NCBI GenBank assembly: GCA_964454685.1
Contig: CAYVTZ010000008.1
Span: 39,821 to 103,820, forward strand
DNA: 64,000 bases
Source: CAYVTZ01 sp964454685
GTDB taxonomy: Bacteria; Bacillota; Clostridia; Christensenellales; Christensenellaceae
Reading direction: 5' to 3'
The position numbers and the translations under genes are program-made. Shown here piece after piece: positions 41,373 through 47,675 of this stretch; positions within the stretch are counted from its first letter, which is position 1; each line of letters starts with the position of its first letter. The notes beneath the pieces were generated by a model that searched no databases, was not told the DNA's origin, and was given only the letters and a program-made list of their open reading frames with translations.

Positions 41373-41910
41373 CTTTGAAAATGTATCCGCCGGCGGCTTC
41401 GAGGGTATCGAGCGGCTGACCAAGGCAGATAAGCTCATCCTCTTTTATGCCGAAGCAGCCAGTAAAATTTCGCTGACCACGCATCGTAAGATCGAAGAGG
41501 CCAAGGCAACCAAAGAATATCTGCCCATCAAAACAGGCGGCAAAAACGCGCTGGATTTTCAGCTCGCAACCTACCTCGGTTCACTCGTCACCAAGGACGA
41601 ATCCGCGCAATACTGCATCGTCAGTCAGGACACCGGCTTCGATTTCGTGGTGCATTTTTGGAAGCAAAAAGGCATCAAGGTTCTCCGTTGCGCCAATCTG
41701 CTGGGTGAAACCAAAGAAAGCCTTCAGGAAAAGCTCAGCGAACTGTTACCCGATGATACGGACAAAATCGAGAAAATCGCCGGCATCATCAACCGTTATA
41801 AAACAAAACAGGGCATCAACAATGCGCTGATGAAGGAATTCGGTTCCGAAAAGACAGGCACCATCTATAAGACGCTGCGTCCGCTGCTCAAAGGCAAGAA
41901 AGGAAATTAA
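41356..41910 (+). CDS. PIN-like domain protein (possible RNase)
   Basis: A 184-residue protein. The N-terminus MIFLIDFENVSAGGFEGIER carries the first PIN/NYN acidic site (IDFENV). Later acidic residues are in GGKNALDFQLATYLG and IVSQDTGFDFVVHFW, which gives the usual metal-binding set of PIN nucleases. The last 50 residues form a helical region (IEKIAGIINRYKTKQGINNA). GAAAGGA precedes the ATG, which lies inside the end of the pseudouridine synthase gene. The operon of RNA methyltransferase, pseudouridine synthase, PIN protein and radical SAM protein suggests RNA processing or quality control; this is inference. Confidence 0.78.
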   Translation: MIFLIDFENVSAGGFEGIERLTKADKLILFYAEAASKISLTTHRKIEEAKATKEYLPIKTGGKNALDFQLATYLGSLVTKDESAQYCIVSQDTGFDFVVHFWKQKGIKVLRCANLLGETKESLQEKLSELLPDDTDKIEKIAGIINRYKTKQGINNALMKEFGSEKTGTIYKTLRPLLKGKKGN

Positions 41911-41921
41911 TCTGCCGCATC

Positions 41922-42788
41922 ATGCAAGAAATCGTCGCAAAAGGCATTCTGTCCGCCAAGAATAACATGAACATCTATCGCGGCTGCACGCACGGCTGTA
42001 TTTATTGCGATTCGCGTAGCGATTGTTATGGCATCGTAGATTTTGAAAACGTTGCAGTCAAGGTCAATGCCGCAGAATTGCTGGATCAGACGCTGCGCAA
42101 ACGTCGGCAGCGCTGCATGATCACCACCGGCGCTATGACAGACCCCTATCTGCCGCTTGAGGCAGACCGCAAATTGATGCGACAATGTCTGGAAGTCATC
42201 GAAGCGCATGGTTTTGGTGTATCCGTATTGACCAAGTCTGATTTGGTGCTGCGCGATCTGGATTTGTTCGCGCGCATCCATCAAAAGGCGAAGTGTGTGG
42301 TGCAGATGACCCTCACCACGTTCGATGAGCAGCTCTGCCGCATCATCGAGCCGCATGTGTGCCCCACGCAAAAGCGCTTTGAAGCGCTGTGCGCGCTGCG
42401 CGAGGCAGGTATTCCCACAATCGTTTGGTTGACGCCGCTGCTTCCCTTTCTCAACGATACCATTGAAAATGTATCCGGCTTGTTGTCCTATTGTAAACAA
42501 GCCGCTGTTCACGGCATTCTGACCTTCGGGTGTGGCATGACGCTGCGCAGTGGCAACCGCCAATATTTCTATGCACAATTAGACCGGCATTTCCCCGGCC
42601 TTAAACAGCGCTATCAGCGCGCCTATGGCACCTCTTACGGCATCGGTTGCCCCGATGGTAAGGCGCTTGCAGCGCTCATTCGTAATTTTTGCAAACAAAA
42701 TCAAATGCTGTACCGCACACAGGAAGTGTTCGATTTTCTGACACAGCTTCCCGAATCATCCAAGCAGCTCAGCCTTTGGGATTTGTAA
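41922..42788 (+). CDS. Radical SAM protein, SPL/Rv2578c-like
   Basis: A 288-residue radical SAM enzyme. The cluster motif is CTHGCIYCDSRSDCYG (CxxxCxxC), after NNMNIYRG, a start seen in spore-photoproduct-lyase-related proteins. GAMTDPYLPLEADRKLMRQC and SVLTKSDLVLRDLDLF are the next conserved strands. True spore photoproduct lyase has additional Cys and length, so I only assign the wider group. A ribosome site AAAGGAA is about 14 bases before the ATG. The gene converges on a small membrane-protein gene with three bases between stops. Confidence 0.85.
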   Translation: MQEIVAKGILSAKNNMNIYRGCTHGCIYCDSRSDCYGIVDFENVAVKVNAAELLDQTLRKRRQRCMITTGAMTDPYLPLEADRKLMRQCLEVIEAHGFGVSVLTKSDLVLRDLDLFARIHQKAKCVVQMTLTTFDEQLCRIIEPHVCPTQKRFEALCALREAGIPTIVWLTPLLPFLNDTIENVSGLLSYCKQAAVHGILTFGCGMTLRSGNRQYFYAQLDRHFPGLKQRYQRAYGTSYGIGCPDGKALAALIRNFCKQNQMLYRTQEVFDFLTQLPESSKQLSLWDL

Positions 42789-42791
42789 CGC

Positions 42792-43187
42792 TCAAACGGC
42801 ATTCATCCCTACAAAAGCGCCCAGCACATACGGAACCAGCCAAATCGCCCACACCACAATGCTGAATTTGTGGAAGGAAATCTGTTTGCTCTCATCCCCC
42901 TTCGCCAATACCACCGTTGCCCAAATCGCGTGAAACAGCATCAGCAAAATCGCGGCAACGCCTGTAACGCCGTGCATCACGCTGGATGCGGAGCCTGCCG
43001 CCGCGCCTGCCGACGCAATCGAGGACATGATCGTCGTGCCCGTCATGTCAAACGCAAGCCCGCACCAAAAGGTCACCACATGCTTCTTGCGCAAAATACC
43101 GGATCTGCGCTCCCCAAACACACCGATTGTATAAAATACCAGTGCTAAAGTAATCGTCACAATCGCTAAAATCAGTTTGATATCCAT
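42792..43187 (-). CDS. HsmA-like four-helix membrane protein
   Basis: A 131-residue membrane protein with four hydrophobic helices (KLILAIVTITLALVFYTIGV; VTFWCGLAFDMTGTTIMSSI; GVTGVAAILLMLFHAIWATV; FSIVVWAIWLVPYVLGAFVG). The FYTIGVFGER and DMTGTTIM segments match the HsmA/TIGR03987-type family as I remember it. ATG 43187 has GAGGAG ahead, and an extended -10 TATAAT box lies near 43219-43224. Function unknown; the Asp-x-x-Gly-Thr-Thr inside helix two suggests a polar site in the membrane. Confidence 0.7.
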   Translation of the reverse strand: MDIKLILAIVTITLALVFYTIGVFGERRSGILRKKHVVTFWCGLAFDMTGTTIMSSIASAGAAAGSASSVMHGVTGVAAILLMLFHAIWATVVLAKGDESKQISFHKFSIVVWAIWLVPYVLGAFVGMNAV

Positions 43188-43268
43188 TGTCGCTCCTCGT
43201 CTGCATTTATTTTCTAATATTATAGCATACCTGCCCTCACATATCCTCTTAATTTTTTGCATTTTACA

Positions 43269-43297
43269 TTGACGAGTGCCCTCTTTTGCGGTACGCT
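43269..43297 (+). promoter_or_regulatory. Promoter of the cytidine deaminase gene
   Basis: Plus strand: -35 TTGACG at 43269-43274, a 17-base spacer, and -10 TACGCT at 43292-43297, 32 bases before the ATG. Confidence 0.6.
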
Positions 43298-43328
43298 AAC
43301 AGCAAATAACTGAATTGAGGACTCACAC

Positions 43329-43757
43329 ATGACTACAGATCAAGAGTTGATTCGGCTTGCATTTCAAGCACGCGAGCATGCGTATGCGCCCTATTCGCAT
43401 TACCGGGTGGGCGCGGCGTTGTTGTGTCGCGACGGGCGCGTATTCTTGGGCTGCAACATTGAAAATGCTGCTTTCTCACCAACCAACTGCGCCGAGCGTA
43501 CCGCTATCTTCAAAGCAATTTCCGAAGGTGCGCGCGATTTTGATACCATTGCCGTGGTCGGCGGCAAGCAAAACGCCACCACATTTTCCTACACCTTCCC
43601 CTGCGGTGTCTGTCGTCAGGTGATGCTGGAATTTTGCAATGCAGACCAATTTCGCATATTGACTGCCACCGACGATACAGACATCATCTCGCGCACTTTG
43701 GCGCAGCTCATGCCGGATCGCTGGCCCGGGGAACCGGTTTTTGATTCGCCCGATTGA
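43329..43757 (+). CDS. cdd: Cytidine deaminase
   Basis: A 142-residue homotetrameric-type enzyme of pyrimidine salvage that deaminates cytidine and deoxycytidine. It has YAPYSHYRVGAALL, the substrate and catalytic region GCNIENAAFSPTNCAERTAI (Cys ligand, catalytic Glu) and the PCGVCRQVMLEF zinc motif. GAGG precedes the ATG. It is monocistronic. Confidence 0.96.
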   Translation: MTTDQELIRLAFQAREHAYAPYSHYRVGAALLCRDGRVFLGCNIENAAFSPTNCAERTAIFKAISEGARDFDTIAVVGGKQNATTFSYTFPCGVCRQVMLEFCNADQFRILTATDDTDIISRTLAQLMPDRWPGEPVFDSPD

Positions 43758-43778
43758 TCGGCAAAACGTCAATTTGCG

Positions 43779-43806
43779 TTTACAAAGCTGATGTGCAGGG
43801 TATTAT
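43779..43806 (+). promoter_or_regulatory. Promoter of the Big2-repeat protein gene
   Basis: Plus strand: -35 TTTACA at 43779-43784, a 16-base spacer, and -10 TATTAT at 43801-43806. A perfect short hairpin (AGTAAGC-CGG-GCTTACT, 43812-43828) begins at about the first transcribed base and could protect the 5' end. Confidence 0.65.
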
Positions 43807-43865
43807 AAAGCAGTAAGCCGGGCTTACTTTACAAAACATAAATCCAAACTCATAGGAGAAGTTTC

Positions 43866-45380
43866 ATGAACATCAAACGATTGATCGCATTTGTCACCGT
43901 ATTTTTACTTACATTGACCGTTGCTTCCACAGCATTCGCGCTCCCCGCAAATCCCACGCCCTCTTTCTCTTTGGTCTCTACCAAAGGTAATGTGGTATCC
44001 AACGATTCTTTGCGCGGAAAAACGCAAGTGCTCATCTTTGGCAGAGCCGCCTGCGTCAATACCACAGTAGCAGTCAAGGCAGCCAACGCGCTCGCGCCGA
44101 CCACATCGCAGCAAGTTTCCTACCATGCAATCTATGTGGACAATCAAGGTGACAATGGACACCGCAGTTATATGTTGTCCGCGAATCCCAATGTGCAATT
44201 CGTCTTTCACGATCAGCAACCCTCCCCTAGCGCTGCAATCAATGTTTTGTCAGCATTTGCACGCGCTTATAATGACCCGCCAACAAATTCATGGCCACTT
44301 CCTGTCATCGTCATCTTAGACCCTTCGGGCACCGTGATCGACTATTCCACCGGCTATGTTTCGGCTGCCGCGTTGCGCACTCGCGTCAATCAGGCGCTCA
44401 CCGTGCAAAGCGCAACCATCAACGCAAGTGAAAAAACACTCGAACCGGCACAGAGCTTCCAACTGACATTGACCACGCTTCCCACGCAAGTTGTGCCCTC
44501 CGCAATACAATGGAGCAGCAGCAATCCCGCTGTCGCAACCGTGGACGCAAACGGCAAGGTAACGGCGGTTCGCGACGGCAGCGCCGTCATCACGGCTTCT
44601 GTGCAAGGCATCAGCAAAACCTGCACCGTCACAGTCGCTTCTCAATCGGCTGCAATCACACTCTCCGCGACGTCTTTGGCATTGACAGTCGGCAAGTCCT
44701 CTGCGCTCACGGCAACCGTCTCTCCCGCCGCTCAAGCGGTACAGTGGAGCAGCAGCAATCCCGCCGTCGCCACCGTAGACGCGAATGGCACGGTTAAGGC
44801 AGTGCGCTCCGGCACCGCCACCATAAAGGCCTCCGTCCAAAACGCAAGTGCAAGCTGTACCGTCACCGTCTCACCGCGCGCCACCGGCATCGCGCTCTCC
44901 CGTAAAACCGCGACACTGTACGCCGGAAAATCTGTTACGCTCAAAGCAAAAATCGCGCCCAAAGGCGCGTCCACAACTATGCAGTGGAAGAGCAGCAATC
45001 CCGCCGTCGCCACTGTGGATACAGCGGGTCGCGTAAAGGCATTAAAGCCGGGAACCGCCATCATTTCCGCAATCACAAAAGATGGCAGTAACAAAAAAGC
45101 AAGCTGCAAAATAACCGTGCCAAGGGTACGCGTCTCTCAGGTCAAGCTGAGCAAAAAGACCGTTGCACTTGCCCCCGGGAAGTCTTACCGGCTTAAAAGC
45201 GCCATCAGCCCTTCCAACGCCAGCAATAAAAAGCTTGTTTGGAAGAGCAGTAACTCCAAGGTCGTAAAGGTGGATAGCAAAGGGCGCATCACCGCCCGTA
45301 AAAAAGGCAGTGTGATCATCACCGCTTATGCCGCCGATGGCAGCAAAAGGAGTGCACAATGCCGCGTCGTGGTGCGCTAA
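43866..45380 (+). CDS. Secreted thioredoxin-like domain protein with Big2 (Ig-like) repeats
   Basis: A 504-residue exported protein. A signal peptide covers residues 1-26, with cleavage near STAFA. Residues about 30-175 look like a thioredoxin/AhpC-type fold: FSLVSTKGNVVSNDSLRGK, VLIFGRAACVNT with a single Cys at the usual active-site place, then PLPVIVILDPSGTVIDYSTG. Four bacterial Ig-like (Big2) repeats follow, each with a WxSSN(P/S)xVATVD core (QWSSSNPAVATVDANGKVTA and so on). Repeat identity is visible in DNA as near-copies at about 44510, 44748 and 44988. The last repeat is Lys-rich and ends in a basic stretch. There is no LPxTG or membrane anchor. It is probably a surface or extracellular protein held by charge. 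Confidence 0.82.
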   Translation: MNIKRLIAFVTVFLLTLTVASTAFALPANPTPSFSLVSTKGNVVSNDSLRGKTQVLIFGRAACVNTTVAVKAANALAPTTSQQVSYHAIYVDNQGDNGHRSYMLSANPNVQFVFHDQQPSPSAAINVLSAFARAYNDPPTNSWPLPVIVILDPSGTVIDYSTGYVSAAALRTRVNQALTVQSATINASEKTLEPAQSFQLTLTTLPTQVVPSAIQWSSSNPAVATVDANGKVTAVRDGSAVITASVQGISKTCTVTVASQSAAITLSATSLALTVGKSSALTATVSPAAQAVQWSSSNPAVATVDANGTVKAVRSGTATIKASVQNASASCTVTVSPRATGIALSRKTATLYAGKSVTLKAKIAPKGASTTMQWKSSNPAVATVDTAGRVKALKPGTAIISAITKDGSNKKASCKITVPRVRVSQVKLSKKTVALAPGKSYRLKSAISPSNASNKKLVWKSSNSKVVKVDSKGRITARKKGSVIITAYAADGSKRSAQCRVVVR

Positions 45381-45426
45381 CACGCAAATTGCGCTCCTGC
45401 ACCAAACGCTTATCATATGACTGCAA

Positions 45427-45473
45427 ATGCGCCCGATCAGAAGTCGCTGTAAGCAATGCCTGATCGGGCGTAT
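45427..45473. terminator. Fourteen-pair hairpin after the Big2-repeat gene
   Basis: ATGCGCCCGATCAG at 45427-45440 pairs with CTGATCGGGCGTAT at 45460-45473 around a 19-base loop. No poly-T follows on either strand, so it may be the closing helix of the structured element that follows rather than a terminator. Confidence 0.5.
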
Positions 45474-45668
45474 GCGTTCCTACTGCTCGTGCAATCAGAC
45501 CCTCTTATCATTCAGCCTCATGACGATTCCCCGAATGTTTGAGAAATCTCCGTTGGGATCTCACCCCTTCGTCATATGCCCAACGTTTCCTCATGCAGAA
45601 AGTTTAACACCACAGGCTAAGTCTCATCTTATCTCTGGTCTGCCTGTGCCAATGTTCTCCTGCCATCT

Positions 45669-45697
45669 CCCCCGGCATGTCCGGGGGTTCTTTTCTC
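45669..45697 (+). terminator. GC-rich intrinsic terminator
   Basis: CCCCCGG pairs perfectly with CCGGGGG around CATGT, followed by TTCTTTTCTC. It is a plus-strand terminator 290 bases past the Big2 gene stop, more fitting as the end of a separate transcript. Confidence 0.75.
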
Positions 45698-45710
45698 ACA
45701 TAAGCGTACA

Positions 45711-45752
45711 ATAAAAAACGCCGCAATGGAATATGCTTCCATCGTGGCGTTT
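45711..45752 (-). terminator. Intrinsic terminator of the binding-protein / GGDEF-EAL operon
   Basis: AACGCC-C-ATGGAA pairs with TTCCAT-G-GGCGTT around a five-base loop and is followed by TTTTTT on the minus strand. It lies 25 bases past the stop of the binding-protein gene. Confidence 0.92.
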
Positions 45753-45776
45753 GAGCCTTTGCTGTGAGTCTTTTGC

Positions 45777-47675
45777 TTATGGAATCAGAAATCGCCCATC
45801 CATACTCGGCGCAATGCTTTGCTGCTCCCGGATGGTCTGCTCTAGTATGGATGCGATCGTGTCCGGCGTTTTTTCGCAGTCCACGATGTATTCCTTCGGC
45901 ACCGATTCATCCATCACCGCAATCGTGTAAACCTGATCGGGATCAATCTCTTTGTCCTGATCCGTTGTGATGCTGCGAATGCGCTGTCCCGGTTCTGCCG
46001 TCACATCATATTCCATCTTCAAGCCGGAAAAATAGTAAAACCACCCTGTTTGATTGTTCCCCACAGGAATTGCATATTCCAGTGTTTTGATCAGGTTTTC
46101 TCCCGTCATGGTAATCTTCCATAACGTGCCGGTTTCCCCTTGTTTGAGGTCAGGCAGGATGCGCTCGATGTCCGCCGCCGTCAAATCTCCCTGATACAAA
46201 GATGCGCTGATGCCCTTTCCATTGTAGAGTCCGTCTTTCCCATTGTCCAAAAAGAGCGCGATCTCACTGCCGCTGTGCGCGCGCATCGCATCAGTCACAA
46301 AACTGCCGGTTTCCAGCATCGAAAAGCTTTCTTTCGCATTGCCAATCACGTCCGGCTCACTTTCCACAGGCGGTGCCACATTTTGGCGATCCACCGCGCT
46401 GATCAATTCTTCTTTGGTCGTCGTTCCTGCTACCATGCCCGCCAATCCTTCGCGCAACGCTTCCTGCGCGTTCGCAAGTTGCGGAAAAATCGCATAGCGT
46501 CCGGCAGTCAACGCAGGAATCAGTTCCTGAATTTCCGGAATATCCGGCGGTTGCGTGCTCATCAGGCTGGAAAACATTGCCCCTGTATCGCCGGATAAAG
46601 CCGTCTGCCCCTCCGGTGTCGAGATATAATCCATCAGCTTCAAAACCTTGTCATACTTCTCCTTATTTTGCGGCTCTGCCAAATGCTTATTCAGCCCGAT
46701 GTAGCATACCATATAAAGGCGTGCCCAATCATTCTGATCTCCGGGATTGAAAAAAGGCATCAGTGCAAATTCGTCCGTGATCCCCGTCTGCTCATATCCC
46801 ATGCGCGCCATCAAAACCGAATCTTCCAGCATTGCGCATTCCCGCGTAAAAAGCATCTTCTCACGATCCGCGTAAGTGATATCCAAGTCCTGCGGCTGCC
46901 AGATGCCCGCGTCAATCATCTCCTGAAAAACATCCAGCGCCGGACCAAAGTGCTCCCCAAAGCTCCCGTTGCCCGCGTTGTAGTTTGCAATCCATTCTAC
47001 ATCCTGTGGCTTGCTGAAAAAGTTGCCGTAGTTATACCCCACAAAAGCCGTGTCCAGCACTTCAGCGTTACCAAATCCCAACTGAATCGAGCGCATACCA
47101 CTCTGTTCAATCTGCTGGCAAAGGGTTATAAACTCATCATAATTCTTTGGCACTTCCCAGCCATTTTCCGCAAATAATGTTTTATTGTAAATAATGCCGC
47201 GCACTTGCGCCGGGCCCGGCAAATAGTAAAGCGTTCCTTCGTCAGAAATATCGTTGAGCATCGAAAGATTGTATCTGCTGGTAAAATCCATCCCCGAAAG
47301 GTCGATCAATCGCTCCTCCCAGTATTCTTCGCCCACGTCCAGCGGCCATGTCATAACAATGTCCGGCAAATCATCCGACTGCAATCGCTTTTCATATTCG
47401 GCAACACCCATGTTGCGCGTATAATTCCCCACCTGCACGATATCAATATCGGGAAATTTCTCTTCCACAATTTTTTCAAATTCATTGATGGAAAAAGCGT
47501 ACTTCACCAACACCGTTATAGGCGTTCTGCCCGCTTCCGTTTCCTTCTGGCTCACGATATCCGTCTGAGCCGGCTCCGTCTGTGTCGCTGGTGTACAACT
47601 GCTGAACACCGACAATAGCATAAGCGCAAAAGCCAATGCAATTACCTTTTTTATGCATTGCTTACTCCTCTGCAT
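45777..47675 (-). CDS. Lipoprotein: extracellular solute-binding domain fused to a 5'-nucleotidase C-terminal-like domain
   Basis: A 632-residue exported lipoprotein. The signal ends in LLSVFSSC (Cys27). Residues about 50-430 are an ABC extracellular binding fold of carbohydrate type (TVLVKYAFSINEFEKIVEEK, LPDIVMTWPLD, LPGPAQVRGIIYNKTLF, TPEGQTALSGD). Residues about 450-610 resemble the 5'-nucleotidase C-terminal domain: MLETGSFVTDAMRAHSGSEI, LYQGDLTAADIERILPDL, LWKITMTGENLIKTLEYAIP, FYYFSGLKMEYDVTAEPGQR. The metallophosphatase half of true 5'-nucleotidases is absent, so catalysis is not expected and a ligand-binding role is likely. GGAGGAG precedes the ATG. Its start overlaps the upstream GGDEF-EAL gene by 14 bases, and no ABC permease is present. 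It probably feeds a signal to that membrane protein. Confidence 0.8.
   Translation of the reverse strand: MQRSKQCIKKVIALAFALMLLSVFSSCTPATQTEPAQTDIVSQKETEAGRTPITVLVKYAFSINEFEKIVEEKFPDIDIVQVGNYTRNMGVAEYEKRLQSDDLPDIVMTWPLDVGEEYWEERLIDLSGMDFTSRYNLSMLNDISDEGTLYYLPGPAQVRGIIYNKTLFAENGWEVPKNYDEFITLCQQIEQSGMRSIQLGFGNAEVLDTAFVGYNYGNFFSKPQDVEWIANYNAGNGSFGEHFGPALDVFQEMIDAGIWQPQDLDITYADREKMLFTRECAMLEDSVLMARMGYEQTGITDEFALMPFFNPGDQNDWARLYMVCYIGLNKHLAEPQNKEKYDKVLKLMDYISTPEGQTALSGDTGAMFSSLMSTQPPDIPEIQELIPALTAGRYAIFPQLANAQEALREGLAGMVAGTTTKEELISAVDRQNVAPPVESEPDVIGNAKESFSMLETGSFVTDAMRAHSGSEIALFLDNGKDGLYNGKGISASLYQGDLTAADIERILPDLKQGETGTLWKITMTGENLIKTLEYAIPVGNNQTGWFYYFSGLKMEYDVTAEPGQRIRSITTDQDKEIDPDQVYTIAVMDESVPKEYIVDCEKTPDTIASILEQTIREQQSIAPSMDGRFLIP

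Larger units (their letters stand above)
45427..45697. ncRNA. Candidate structured RNA with nested stems and pseudoknot, unclassified
   Basis: The gene-free interval between convergent genes holds ordered helices. One is the 14-pair stem at 45427-45473. Another pair is TGACGA (45521-45526) with TCGTCA (45569-45574), enclosing TGAGA (45540-45544) with TCTCA (45559-45563). CGTTGGG in that inner loop (45551-45557) can pair with CCCAACG at 45579-45585, making a pseudoknot. CACAGGC (45611-45617) can pair with GCCTGTG (45652-45658), and a terminator closes the plus strand at 45669-45697. The minus strand is purine-rich with GAGGAAAC-type loops, so direction is open. No match to RNase P, tmRNA, SRP or 6S RNA was recognised; a remnant of a ribozyme-type mobile element is possible. 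Confidence 0.45.

Noticed and set aside
44510..45010. Spaced repeats that could suggest a CRISPR array
   Set aside because: The repeats are the conserved WxSSNPAVATVD codons of Big2 domains, about 240 bases apart, in an open coding frame. No CRISPR array or cas gene was seen in the window.
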